From Paraspadella gotoi (lineage: Eukaryota; Chaetognatha): a stretch of DNA of 64,000 bases. A program made the position numbers and the translations under genes. The first letter of the stretch is position 1, and every line of letters starts with the position of its first letter. Where the stretch lies: NCBI GenBank assembly GCA_051294375.1, contig CM119269.1, forward strand, positions 18,774,471-18,838,470, in the 5' to 3' direction. Of the stretch, positions 1-11,936 are shown piece after piece. The notes beneath the pieces are model-generated. The model was given only the letters and a program-made list of their open reading frames with translations. It was not told the origin of the DNA and made no database searches.

Positions 1-3
1 ATA

Positions 4-110
4 GGATGCAGGCCTTAAACCACCATAGCCTCTCCAAAGTCAGGTGCAAGATAGCCCATTTATTAAATGTATAAATAATTCATATTGATTATACCAATTT
101 AATAAATATA
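4..110 (+). repeat. Interspersed repeat R1, copy 1
   Basis: This copy shares GGCCTT...CCAAAGTCAGG.GCAAGATAGC..ATTTATTAAATG with copies at 25748-25840 (ATPase intron 10) and 51243-51314 (an intron of the second gene). No open frame or terminal repeats are visible. The family is unclassified; the AT-rich tail would fit a SINE 3' part, but that is inference. Confidence 0.5.
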
Positions 111-554
111 AAAATCAAATTTACATAAAAAATTAAATAAATAAAAAATGAAGTCAAAATAAAATTATGTATAACTCGCTAAATGGATACAACTAAAATA
201 ATAGCTAACAAAAGTTAATTTTATTCAGTATTATCGTTGTAACATTTAGCTTGATTAATATTTATCTTTAGTTTTTCTGAATTATTTTGACCAATTAGGT
301 ATTTTATATTATTTTTCTCATATATTATTATCTAATCTTGCCAGTTTATCTATTTTTGTCTTTTAATTTTTGTCTATTGAAATAAAATTACATGAAAGCT
401 AATAATTTAAAGATGACGGAAGTCACGTGACTTTGACGCTTTTGATCCACCCCGTAGTGATTTTTTTAAATATCTTTTTTTGGGTGCAATTGATAGCCCT
501 TGAGCATACAAACCGATACACAACGTCATTTCGGGTATAAAAACTTTGGTCGGA

Positions 555-860
555 AAAAAAAAGAATCTAGTGTGAGTAAAAAAGTATGTGATAAAGCTGG
601 ATATAAACTTTTGATGGAGTGGAATAGTTTAAATTAAAAACCAAAAGATACATTTATTTGAATTTTCAAAATTTTTGTTATATCTTTTTAATTGATTGAT
701 GGTTAATTGATTGATAATTTTTTAAATTGATTAATTGAAAAATCTTATCTTTTATAATGTTATGATCTAGTTATGATTAGTTGTTTCTTTCTATTTATTT
801 ATGAATTTTTTTGTCACATTCTTCGGACATCCCCTTTGGTTAGCTGCTTACCGCTAAATT
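555..860 (+). repeat. Degenerate Helentron-like core and 3' part
   Basis: The stretch around 570-650 matches the ~155 bp tandem unit found at 5.6, 13, 38 and 54.5 kb (marker words AAGCTGGATATAAA and TTTCGATGGAATCG; degenerate here). The words GCTTACCGCTAA at 846-857 are also present near the 3' end of the element at 12711-16130. It probably continues into the satellites that follow. Confidence 0.4.
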
Positions 861-1130
861 AACTCATTTGATTCAACTCATTTGATTCAACTCATTTGAT
901 TCAACTCATTTGATTCAACTCATTTGATTCAACTCATTTGATTCAACTCATTTGATTCAACTCATTTGATTCAACTCATTTGATTCAACTCATTTGATTC
1001 AACTCATTTGATTCAACTCATTTGATTCAACTCATTTGATTCAACTCATTTGATTCAACTCATTTGATTCAACTCATTTGATTCAACTCATTTGATTCAA
1101 CTCATTTGATTCAACTCATTTGATTCAACT
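861..1130 (+). repeat. 14-bp tandem satellite
   Basis: About 19 nearly perfect copies of AACTCATTTGATTC in head-to-tail array. The copies are almost identical, which implies recent amplification or homogenisation. No coding potential. Confidence 0.95.
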
Positions 1131-1177
1131 TCGTTTTATTGATTATATTTTTTTAATGTTTTCTCATCAATGATTCC

Positions 1178-1382
1178 TTATCATCCCATCGATAATTGGT
1201 TATCATCCCATCGATAATTGGTTATCATCCCATCGATAATTGGTTATCATCCCATCGATAATTGGTTATCATCCCATCGATAATTGGTTATCATCCCATC
1301 GATAATTGGTTATCATCCCATCGATAATTGGTTATCATCCCATCGATAATTGGTTATCATCCCATCGATAATTGGTTATCAC
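1178..1382 (+). repeat. 22-bp tandem satellite
   Basis: About nine copies of a 22-bp unit containing TTATCATCCCATCG and ATAATTGG, 47 bp after the 14-bp array. The internal CGATAATTGGTTATC is weakly palindromic. The open frames crossing it are artefacts of the repeat. A (TTA)n tract follows at about 1438-1476. Confidence 0.95.
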
Positions 1383-1448
1383 ATCAGTCTTTCGTTTTTT
1401 CATTAATTTTTTTTGATAGTAACGTCTGGCGAGATTACTATATTATTA

Positions 1449-1479
<31 letters not shown>

Positions 1480-2104
1480 TTTCTTAGAAATCGGTTTTTA
1501 TCGTTATCATGGTATCCAATGATTTTCATTGCGTCACATAATGATTATTATGGAGTGACGTTCATTGTGAAGCCAAATTTAAGATATTTCTTTTCCGACA
1601 GATTTAATCGTGACTGGAGATTTCACAAAGAAGAAAGGATCTGGATCACGCGAGCCTCCGGCCAAGAGCCTTCTGTTAAGACCACCACTTATGAAAGGCA
1701 ATTCTCTCTTTTTTACGTATAGAAAATGTTTATTCATAGTGTTAGGGATTTAATTCATAAACAAGTTTTCACTTGCCAATTATTCACAAATGTTTCGTGA
1801 GTCAATAGTCAATAGTCGAGTTATCAAATGGGGTCGGGCTTTTAAAATATTGATAACCGTGTTCAAATTTAAGAAACGTGAAAATGAAAAGCGAACCAAT
1901 AACTGATTGATTTAAATTATCTTCGTGATTAAGTCGTTTGAACAAAATAATTATACTTTCAGGGGCACGTACTTTTACTTCGACTGCCAAAACTGGAGAA
2001 AAGTTCCCAAAGAATTCCATCTTGACTACGATAAACTTGAGGTTAATTATTTTTTCTTTCATGTTGAAATGCTTTGATGGCAAAAACTGTAGCAATCCCT
2101 TTTA

Positions 2105-3670
2105 CAGAAGGCTTCATATTATAAAATGTGGTACCCCTTTTTTGTGACCAGAATCTGTTCCCACCAAACTACCGGATCGAATTTCATGAAATTTTACATT
2201 TAGAGTTCTAATGACAATATAAATGGAACTATCGAGGCGAATTTTAATATTCAACCCCTGACAAGAGATACAGGGCCCTGGGGCTTGACCCCTGGGCACA
2301 GTGATCAAAAAAAAAAAAAAAAACTGGATAAAAGCCACTTGAACATACGGGCATATATATCTATTCAGTCTTTCCATAGTAATGCTACAAAGTCTTCGGT
2401 AAGATAACAGTTTCCAAAAATTATTCTTTTTCAAGTTATAAGCAAATCTCTGAGTCTTTGAGAGGTTTTTTTCACCCACATGGGTGGAAGAGAAAAATTA
2501 TTTGACTTTGTTATGGTATCAGCACTTTGTCTAGTTTGTTAACAAATAAAAAAAATATTTTCATAATATGTCACTATGTATGATATAAAAACATAGTAAA
2601 AACTCATAGAATTTCAGCCGATTTCAATCAAGCAAATTTAGTTCCTAATGATACATCTTCTCACTAATCAGTTATCAATTTAATCTCATCTGCATTTGTC
2701 CGCCATTTTGAGAAATCCCAAAATGCTTTTCATTCAAAAAATAACAAAAAAGAATTCGATATTCTTCAGAAATTACCATATGATTCTTTTCTTTGATCGA
2801 TTTTCCCATTTTAATTTGCTTGGCGCACTTTTAAAAAGATTAAATTAAAGATTTTATATTTAGGAAACTTACACCTATTACTTATAATATAAATATAAAA
2901 AATATTAAGTTAGGTCAATTTTTTTTTAATATCAAAATTATAAATCAAAAGTCGTTCAACTACCATAAATAATTTCTTTAAGAACCAAATTTGTCAGTTA
3001 ATGAATTTTTTCTCCATATTTTTTCAAATCAATCTTAAACATTTGAAACTTTTCCAACAACCTCAGAGGGCTTCCATGATAATCAGCATATGAGAAAAAG
3101 TTGTTTTTGCCCAAAAAGATAGGTTTATCCGGAAATTTAGTCCATTTGGATCACTGTGCTGGGGGGCCAAAAAAGGCTAAAAATTTTTTTCCCATTTTTT
3201 ATAATGTTTTAGTAGAATCAGGTTCATCGATGTTGTAAACATATAAAAATATTTTTTTAAACTAAAATTAATAATTTTTTTTGCTAATTAATCGGTGTTT
3301 GAAGATGCACGTTTCATCGTTTTTCTCCAAATTTTCAGAATTATTCCAAATCTGACTTGAACAACTGATGTTCATGAAGCTGAGACTTACGGTAAACTAA
3401 TATTTTTGTGGAAGAGTAAACGTCTGGGCAACTGTTCAAAAAAAAAAAAATTAAAAACAAATTTTGACCATTTTTTGCCCCCATGAATGACCCCTACCGG
3501 ACCCCATATCTCGGCTCAGGGTCAAATATTGAAAATTCGCCTCGATATATCTATTTGTATTCACATAGGGATCGTTCATACCAAATTTCATTAAAATCTA
3601 TTCAATAGTTTTCTCGGAACGTGTTCTGGTCACAAAAAAGGTACCACATTTTATAATATGAAGCCTTCTG
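2105..3670. mobile_element. TA-flanked inverted-repeat element, Tc1/mariner-like, non-autonomous
   Basis: The ends are inverted: CAGAAGGCTTCATATTATAA at the left, with its complement at the right end (3651-3670), continuing through a GTGACCAGAA word for about 50 bp and more weakly for ~170 bp. Both ends abut TA (2103-2104 and 3671-3672), the target duplication of Tc1/mariner elements. The 1.57 kb interior is AT-rich without a credible transposase frame, so this is a non-autonomous or decayed copy. Confidence 0.8.
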
Positions 3671-4949
3671 TATTTGATGAGTGACAATTAATTTCTCATC
3701 TTTATTTTGATTGGAATTTCGTTTTCTTTGATTAAAGGTTTCGAGAAAAATATTAACAGAGATTTGTTTTTGATGCAACAACGATTTTATTTAATATACA
3801 GTACCGGTCTTGGCTTTCATTCATAAGTCCAGGGAAGCTATATCTTCTATAATAATGAATGGAATGACTTTATATGCATGAGTGGGATGGAACTCGGTAT
3901 GGTCTATTCCCCATTCTATATTTCCAAAAAAAATTTTGAAGTTTTGTTTTGACCATCATTTTTAAAAAAAAAATTAATTTGCATACTATGCTCAAAATAC
4001 TTGAACGATATAATTTTTTTCTCAGTAAAAATTACTCTAACATTACTTGGTCTAATGGTAAAGTGTTAGGCTGAAAAAAAAATATTATTTATTAATTTAT
4101 GCATAGTTGCTAATTATAATAATTAGCTTATTATTTATTTTTTATTTATTAGTTAAACTTTTTATTATAAAAATTAATAGTTGATTGATAGGCAATTTTA
4201 TTCCTGTAATCAAATTATAATTTTTTTTATAATTAACTAAATAGTGATTTTTAATATATTACTACAAAATATGATTTTTTGATAAATAATATTTTTTAAA
4301 AAAAATTTATGCCAAACTATTGGTGAAATGTTACTGATTACAAATATATAAATTTTTTCAAATTTGGATAACCCTTTAACGAAATACAGCCCCAAAAAAG
4401 CCCTAAAAATGGTTAAAAACACCTATTTTTTAAACCTTTCTAAAAACTGCAATAACACGAATTTTCAACTCAAATTTTGTCAGGTATGTTAGAATTGGTA
4501 GTATTTTATTGCCTGAAAAAATCAGAGACGTAGTAATAAGTGTTACCTAATTATACAGATTAAATAGGGAGACGTCCTAAGAAATTCAGGTAATTTTAAA
4601 TTTTGCTGAGGTCGTCTAAGTTTTCTCGTATTTTTTTCTATCTCTTTGTTTCTTTCTTCTTTTATTACCTCTCCCTTTTTTACTTCATTCTCTCTATCTT
4701 TAAAAAATGAAGAAAAGTGTGAATTTTATCAAGGATATGATGCGCTTTCAAAAACGGAAGTGGCCGGAAGAGGGCTATATAGTAGGATCAGTGATATCAG
4801 TAATGCAAAATATTTCATGTAATGTCTGCTTGTTTCGAATGAAACTTTGCAGAGGAGTGATCAACAATAAGATGTTTGTTATACATAAATATCTTAGTTA
4901 TGTAATCATGTGATCACAGGAAAATACACGTAAAAAGAAAGTCATTGCA

Positions 4950-5035
4950 GCGCAACGCATTATGTGGATTTGAACCCGAGACAGCTCATCCACAAGTATT
5001 TGCTCAGCTAATGTCGCCACTCTATAGATAATGTT
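4950..5035 (-). repeat. tRNA-like SINE fragment
   Basis: On the minus strand a B-box-like GGTTCAAATCC (about 4966-4976) follows an A-box-like TTAGCTGAGCAAA by roughly tRNA spacing. There is no foldable acceptor stem, so it is a tRNA-derived repeat rather than a tRNA gene. Confidence 0.4.
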
Positions 5036-5449
5036 ATTTATTAGAACCTTTAATAGCTTAAACTTGTTTTAACTTTTGTTTTATCAAACAAATGATCAAC
5101 TCTAATCCTCAGTAAATAGCTGATTCATAAGTTTCATCTCCATCTAGCTTAGAATCCGATTTTCAAAGATAACAAATAATTAACAACTGACTTCAAATCT
5201 CAGCAGTTAATTTAATTATTACTCTCCGTTATCGTCTTATTATTTTACTGACTCTTTAATTAATTACATAATTGATTGTTTGTTCATGTAGATATTCAGA
5301 TTTTTCTGCTGCAAAGAGTACTATGAATATCTATATGCTTTGATTATTTTATTAAGGTCACATCTTATTACATTAACCAAGCAAGTTGGTTACATTGAAT
5401 TCTTACCTCAAAGCTGATAAACTTTGCCTACGCACGAGCGTCAACGTAG

Positions 5450-5505
5450 CGCCTCTTTCTTTCTTTCTTTCTTTCTTTCTTTTCTTTCTTTTCTTTTTCT
5501 TTCTA
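5450..5505 (+). repeat. (CTTT)n microsatellite
   Basis: Imperfect CTTT/CTTTT repeats inside the loop of the foldback element. Confidence 0.9.
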
Positions 5506-5928
5506 TGACTATCGGTCACTCTATCAAATTGTACACAATAAAAAGAAAAAAAATGGAAATGACTTTGAATGGAAAAACATAAGTCACATTTAGTTTAATT
5601 TTTACTAATTTTAACATATAATTACACAAATTAATCATAATTAGATGGATAGATTAGAATAAATTTTGTGTTTGGGTAGGAAAGTGTGTGATTGTGTTAA
5701 ATATAAAGTTTCGATGGAATCGTGCAAGTGGAAAAGAGTTTAGGTAGAAAAAACAAGTCATATTTACCTAAACCTTTTTTAATTATTTTATTTTCAGAAT
5801 TTCATAGATTAACTGATATAAAATTTGTGTGTGGGTAAGAAATGAGTCATTAAGCTCGCTATAAAGTTTCGATGGAATCGTGCAAGTAAAAATGAGTTTT
5901 AATAGAACAAGAACGGTAATTCAAATGT

Positions 5929-6257
5929 GTTGTGCCGCAGTATCTGCCTTATCACGTATATTTTTCGTACATGACATGCATGATGTAATATGACATGATC
6001 TGACATAACATAACTTCATGAATACAATAACTTTCTTAACCCATATATTTTAGGACCTGCACTCATCAAAATTCCGTCTTATTCATTTATTTTTTCTGAA
6101 GGCGGCGCTTGCAGTCTTTTAGATTTCAGGTTTTTTTCTGTCTGAACAAATGAGCAACCAAGTGGGAACAGACTGACGAACAGACATACCGACCGACCAA
6201 GACCGACCGACCGACAAGTGACTTATAGAGCTGCTCCTCGAGTACTCACGGCGCAAC
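5929..6257 (+). mobile_element. Small inverted-repeat element (MITE-B), copy 1
   Basis: The ends are GTTGTGCCGCAGTA and an imperfect inverted partner (..CGGCGCAAC). The interior has a run of CCGACCGACC and the word CTGAAGGCGG. It matches 46889-47200 throughout, including some sequence just outside the left end (AACAAGAACGGT). About 0.3 kb, non-coding. Confidence 0.6.
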
Positions 6258-6345
6258 TAAAAAACAAAAGTCACATTTACTGAATTTTATTAAAGTCTCT
6301 CTCTATCTCTCTCTTATTCTCACAGATAAAATTGAGGCAACTTAC

Positions 6346-6866
6346 TATCTAGGAAAAAAGTATATAACATAATTCATTTATTTAATAAAAAGTACCAAAA
6401 CTTGGGTAAAACATTCTTAATATTTGGTATGCCCTTTCTTGGCATCGAGTACTGCCTGCATTCGTCTGGGCATGCTCTCATACAGCAAATTGAGGTATGA
6501 CAGTGAAACATTTTTTTACATCTTTAACGCAATTATTTTCAGACCCGATATTGATGTTGCATATCTTTCCCTCTTTCTAAAAAGTATAATAGCACTTTTT
6601 TGAACCAAAAAGAGGTGCAAATAAAATAAAATAAATAACTAAATACCAAAAATGGAGGAAAACTAAATATGATTTTTTTGCCATTTTTTATTTGAAGTAA
6701 CAATATTTATTGGCCTGTAACTTCTAAATATTTGACCTACAAAAAATGAAAGGAAGCTACTGAAAGGAAATTCAATGTAGATCCGAAAATTCTAATTTTT
6801 TTAAATCATACAAAATTTAGAATAGATATCCTTTATTAAAAATGTTATATACTTTTTTCCTATATA
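6346..6866 (-). mobile_element. Tc1-like transposon remnant with 20-bp inverted repeats
   Basis: AGGAAAAAAGTATATAACAT at 6352-6371 is perfectly inverted at 6843-6862, with weaker similarity just outside (TACTAT..). The element encloses the last ~30 codons of a Tc1-type transposase on the minus strand. The 5'-terminal ~180 bp is also found in ATPase intron 15 (28985-29170), so the family has spread beyond this locus. Confidence 0.7.
6417..6513 (-). pseudogene. Tc1 transposase, C-terminal fragment
   Basis: Reading the minus strand into the stop at 6417-6419 gives a tail ending MPRRMQAVLDAKKGHTKY. This is the conserved C-terminus of Tc1-family (IS630/Tc1/mariner superfamily) DDE transposases. 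Only about 30 residues are in frame; the paired-like DNA-binding domain and the catalytic DD34E core are absent. The element is therefore dead, but it would have been mobilisable in trans while its ends were intact. Confidence 0.7.
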
Positions 6867-7179
6867 GTACTACCGGTCTCTCTCACTAAATCCTCTCTCC
6901 TCTTTCTCCAGCGTCAATCCACACGGTCACTTTGCCCTAGCTTTGGCAATTACCTTAGATTGATCGGACAAAGCAATAGGGCCAAGGAGACCATAAGGTA
7001 AAGCCAGTGATGATAAAAGTGGATCAGGAGAGAGTTCCTCTCACTCCTTTTCAACTTCTCTTACATCGTCACAATACTTCACCTACAAATTGGCTACTTG
7101 TTAAGTTGAAAATATATGTTATGATTTATAAAATAATGTGTTAATCATGAAAAAAATTATTTTTAAAAATTATGCAAGT

Positions 7180-7630
7180 TTACCGAATTAGGCAAGTTGA
7201 CCAAATTATGACAGTTAACCAAATTATGCCAGTTGACCAATGCAAATTAACTAAATTATGAAAGTTGACCAAATTATGCCAGGTGACCAAATTATGCAAG
7301 TTGACCAAATAATGCAACTAGACAAAATTATGCAGTTGCCTAAATTATGCCAGTTAACCAAATTATGCAAGTTGAACTTAAATTATGCAAATAAACTAAA
7401 TTATGAAAGTTGACCAAATTTTACAAGTTAACCAAATTATTCCAGTTGACTATATTGATTATAATTCTATTTGACCAAATTATGCCAGCCGATAAAATAT
7501 GTCAGTTGACCAAATTATGCCAGTTGACCAAATTATGCCAGTTGACCAAATTATGCCAGTTGACCAAATTATGCCAGGTTACCAAATTATGCCAGTTGAC
7601 CAAATTATGCATGTTGATCAAATTATCGAA
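7180..7630 (+). repeat. 18-bp tandem satellite (ACCAAATTATGCCAGTTG)
   Basis: Degenerate at the left, near-perfect at about 7500-7620. Six codons per unit make an apparent Leu-Thr-Lys-Leu-Cys-Gln frame, but that is a by-product of an 18-bp period. The same satellite occurs at 54850-55175, in both cases shortly before a Helentron-like 3' end. Confidence 0.9.
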
Positions 7631-8845
7631 GGCAGATCCGACGTTGTTGGCTCAACTTGTTTTATTCTTTAGTTGCCTGATTCTACTTTTCTAAAGAACC
7701 TTTTTAAAATACGGGGAAATAGAGGTCCTAATATTTTTTGAATCACAACACCCTCAAAAATAATTAAAATTAGAAAAATTCAGCCTAATCATAGCACAGT
7801 CTCTCACGAGTTAAAGCTCAACTGACCGAAAAAATGTCAGAGCGAAAGAGAGAGAGAGTAGGAATGGGAGAGAGAGAGAGAGTAGGAATGGGAGAGAGAG
7901 TGAGAGAGAGAGAAAAATAAGGAGAGAGAGAGAGACACACACACACACAGAGAACGAAGAGAGAGAGAGAAAGAGAATGAAGGAAAGAAAGGGAGAGGTA
8001 ATACAACATCGCAAGAAGAAAGAAACAAAGAGATAGAAAAAAATACGAGAAAACTTTCTTAGGACGTCTCCCTATTTAATCTGTATAGTTAGGTAAAAAT
8101 TATTACTACGTCTCTGATTTTTTCAGGCCATAAAATACTACCAATTCTAATATACATTACAAAATTTGAGTTGAAAATTCGTGTTATTGCAGTTTTTAGA
8201 AAGGTTTAAAAAATAGGTGTTTTTAACCACTTTTAGGGCTTTTTTGGGACTGTATTTCGTTAAAGGGTTATCCAAATTTGAAAAAAATTTATATATTTGT
8301 AATCAGTAACATTTCACCAATAGTTTGGCATAAATTTTTTTAAAAAAATTATTAAGAATCAAAAAATCATATTTTGTAGTAATATATTAAAAATCACTAT
8401 TTAGTTAATTATAAAAAAAATTATAATTTGATTACAGGAATAAAATTGCCTATCAATCAACTATTAATTTTTATAATAAAAAGTTTAACTAATAAATAAA
8501 AAATAAATAATAAGCTAATTATTATAATTAGCAACTATGCATAAATTAATAAATAATATTTTTTTTTCAGCCTAACACTTTACCATTAGACCAAGTAATG
8601 TTAGAGTAATTTTTACTGAGAAAAAAAATTATATCGTTCTAGTATTTTGAGCACAGTATGCAAATGAATTTTTTTTAAAAAAATGATGGTCAAAACAAAA
8701 CTTCAAAATTTTTTTTGGAAATATAGAATGGGGAATAGACCATACCGAGTTCCATCCCACACATGCATATCAAGTCATTCCATTCATTATTATAGAAGAT
8801 ATAGCTTCCCTGGACTTATGAAGGAAAGCCAAGACCGGTACTGTA

Positions 8846-10071
8846 TTTTTGATAAATTGAAGAGTCGAAACATGTCTGTTTTATATTAAATAATAATAAA
8901 CTAAAACAATGTCATTTAGAGTTAGTTTGTTGCTTATGTTTTTCCTCATTATTATGGAAAACTAGTTAAAATTTTAGCTTAAAATGTTTTTATATTATAT
9001 TTTCTCAGGACCGTCCTGCCCTTCCCAATTCATTCTACAACACACACGGACAGTAACATCATCTTTGTTATACCAGATGTTCTCCAATTGAATAAGTTAC
9101 TTTGTGATCTAACATTCCGTAACGCGCGTTCCTCATCGAGCGATCGGGAATTGGAAGTGTAGCCTCCGTTTTTTATATATAAAATAAAAGTTTACATCAT
9201 CTGCCATCCACCGCTCACTCACTTTTTTCCGACTCAAACGTAATTTTTTTCAAAACAAAGGAATACTGCTTCAGAATTAACGATTCTGCTTAGATTAAAT
9301 AAGATTTAGAAATTCGCGATAGCTCGATAAGGGTTACATCACTGAGTGCTCAAAAAGTAGGGAGATGCAGCCGTACGAACTTATCAAAACGACTCTTCTT
9401 GCGTCGAGTTGATTTTTCCATAAGTGTTTTATTATGGAGACCGATGTTTCCTTACTTCTTGATCCTGAAGTGCATGAATCATTCTCATCACAAATGAATC
9501 GTTTGTTTATTTTCATGATACATACTTGCGATACAACAAAACACAAAAAAAAAAATAAAAATCAATTGTTGGTTTTTAGATAAAACTTGTTTTTATTTTG
9601 ACACGTATAGCTCTCAAGAAAAAAATGAATAAAAAATAAAGCTACCATTCAAAATTATTAACGATTGCTCGAATTTAACGAAAAGAAGTTAGATGTGATA
9701 GATTTATCATTGGTAAGGGTTTGAACGCACCCTGTCTGACCTGGAAAAAATCATGGCATAATTCTGCGTTCATAAATAAGCAGTTCCTAAATCAGTTCCT
9801 AGATCAGTTTGTAAGTTTATATGGGAGGTCCAACTCTTTTGGGACTAAAAAAAATCGTTTTGATGGGTAAATAAAAAATAATCTAATTAAAATTAGTACA
9901 CTGGTAAAAAGTCTTAATGACAAAACATTAAAAAGATAAACTTTTGGCAACCATGACAGAGAAGGCGGCATATAATTTTGGGAATGCTGTCATTTCTATC
10001 ACTTTTTGTTGTCAGAAAGTTAGTCGAGAGTAGAGAGGATTCGCGAGATATTCTTCTTCTCTATCTTACAT
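8846..10071. other. No gene recognised
   Basis: AT-rich sequence with stops in all frames; short frames of 60-70 codons have no recognisable content. No repeat boundary was seen. Confidence 0.6.
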
Positions 10072-10330
10072 TTTCAGGGTAACTTTACTTTTCGACGTCC
10101 GCAACCAACTTCAGCTACCACCGGTCGGTGCTTTGTTAATTCATTTAATTTTGTTTTCCCTCTAGCGTCGAGTCTCAGTTTGCGAAATAATATACATTTT
10201 TTTATTCAGTAATATAAAATTGATAATTAATAATAGTTTCAAATTTTTATGTTTGGGGTAGAAAATGAATTGTTTACGTACGAGTTTTATAAAGAAACAA
10301 ATTTCGGACATTTTTCATCTTCAATGTACA
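10072..10330 (+). repeat. Interspersed repeat, inverted partner of 18410-18660
   Basis: Words such as GGTAACTTTACTTT..GACGTC, ACCGGTCGGTGC, TTTTATGTTTGGGGTAGAAA and TTTACGTACGAGTTT..AAGAAACAAATTT occur in the reverse orientation at 18410-18660. This is a ~250-bp repeat in two opposite copies 8 kb apart. Confidence 0.65.
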
Positions 10331-10959
10331 AGGGTGGGACCATTTATCGAGACAAAACTTAACGTCCTACCCTGTCTGAACGATTTGAGTTACAATAATA
10401 AAATAGGTGCCAAAAGGTTTTTCTGTCTTTTTACTTTCATATGCAATGAAACGATAACAAATTTTAAACTACAGGGCGTTGTGGATGTTTTCAAATCATT
10501 GCAATGTAAGGTGCGCGTATAAAAATGACATGTTAATATTTTTCAGTGGACGTTTCTGAATATGATAATTTCTAATTTCAGATTTTCATAACTATCCAAA
10601 TTAAACTTATTTAAACTTCTATAAGGTAAGTAAAACAAAATTTGAAGAAGATTTTAAGGAATAAGCTTAAATCGTCAAATACTTTATGTATTTTTTGTTG
10701 ACTTGACCCTTTTATCATGCATTCTGAAATCTGACATGATTAATTTACATATCTGACAATATCATTATTAAATTTTTAAATAAAGGTCAGTTTTAATAAA
10801 AATTGGACTGTAATAGTAACCTACCCGAACCTTACTTACCTCAACATTTTTTTGACAAAAATGTAAGCATTTTCATTAATAATTTTATCTGGCATGTTTT
10901 TCACGCTTCTCACTTCTCACGCCGTCAATTACCATTTTTTCGACCTACCTTTTTCTGCC

Positions 10960-11165
10960 ACTCTTCCACTTTCCTCATTTTCTTCATTCTTTCCCTTTCT
11001 TTTCCGCGCTTTTTCTTTCCATTTTTTTCCTTTTTTTCCCTTTTTTCCTACCTTTTATTTGTCTATTTTTTTTCGCCATTTGTTTTCTTTTTTTTCCCTT
11101 TGTAACCCTCTTTCATTCTCTCCCGACCTCCTTTTCTTTTTCTCCCTTTCCTCTTCCCTCTCACT
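10960..11165 (+). repeat. Polypyrimidine tract
   Basis: Irregular C/T-rich sequence (>85% pyrimidine). The Phe/Leu/Ser-rich open frames over it are compositional artefacts. From here to about 11.93 kb I see nothing but AT-rich sequence. Confidence 0.8.
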
Positions 11166-11936
11166 ACATTTACATTGAGCCAAATAAAAAAATATTTTAT
11201 TATGCATTATAAGGAAAGAAATTATCGGTAAAGGAGGATTTTATTTCAATTTTGGTTGCCTAGCAGATTTAATAAATCAACAAATTTTTTTCAAAATCTG
11301 TCGATTCTGAGAAAAAAAGTCCTTTCCATTGGATTAAAAGGATGCGTTTTTTTTATTTTAATAACGTTAGTGTGTACCTCATCTTTTAAAACTAATAAAT
11401 GAGTTGAAAATATTCTCTTTATCAAAAATAAATGCAAGTCATAAAAAGTAACAAATTAATAGCCGTCTTTAAAAATTATTTGTGGCTAAACGAAAAAAGT
11501 TTTTTTTGATAATTTTGTAGGTGTTAAAATCTTATTCAATAGGCTATATTTTCTGTTAATTTAAACCAATTTGAATTATTATTGTTTAACAAATTATGAT
11601 AAAAACTGAAAATGAAACTTTTTTACTTATCAACTTTAAAATTATAAACTATAAATGATTTAAGCAAATAAATTTAACCAGAAGAAAATAAGGAAGAACC
11701 GATTTCCAAAGTAAAATATTTTTCTCAACTCAAATTCAAATCAGAAGAGCAAAGTAAAAATGGACAAAAATGGACAATATTTTTTTCCCATTAAAAACGG
11801 ATGGAGATGATTTGTGTTGTGTGTTGTGTTGTGTTACAAAGTTAATCAATATTGTAGGTCACAACTGAACAATATTGGAAAGAGTCCTTTTTTTTCTTAA
11901 ATGCAACGTTTGTAAGCGGAACCATAATTTATCATC

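Larger units (their letters stand above)
5636..7665 (+). mobile_element. Helentron-like non-autonomous element, core and 3' end
   Basis: About 5636-5910 holds roughly two copies of the ~155 bp unit (TTTCGATGGAATCGTGCAAG). The 3' end at 7631-7665 reads GGCAGATCCGACGTTG..GGCTCAACTTGTTTTA, matching the 3' ends at 16.1, 40.5 and 55.4 kb. Between them lie later insertions (5929-6257, 6346-6866) and an 18-bp satellite. The 5' terminus was not found. Confidence 0.5.
3799..8843. mobile_element. 5-kb foldback element with ~0.9-kb inverted arms
   Basis: The left arm (3799 to about 4702) reappears reverse-complemented at about 7945-8843, with a ~40-bp block near 4585-4625 present only in the left arm. 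The termini read CAGTACCGGTCTTGGC and are flanked by TA on both sides (3797-3798, 8844-8845). The loop of ~3.2 kb holds a tRNA-like fragment, a Helentron-like body, a small inverted-repeat element and a Tc1 transposase remnant, apparently later insertions. No complete transposase frame is visible. The TA flanks suggest mobilisation by a Tc1/mariner-type enzyme, which is inference. Confidence 0.85.

Noticed and set aside
861-1382. CRISPR-like array
   Set aside because: The repeats are directly tandem with no unique spacers, and the genome is eukaryotic.
7410-7694. Frame of repeated Leu-Thr-Lys-Leu-Cys-Gln
   Set aside because: It comes from an 18-bp satellite; there is no start context, no domain, and the same satellite elsewhere is non-coding.
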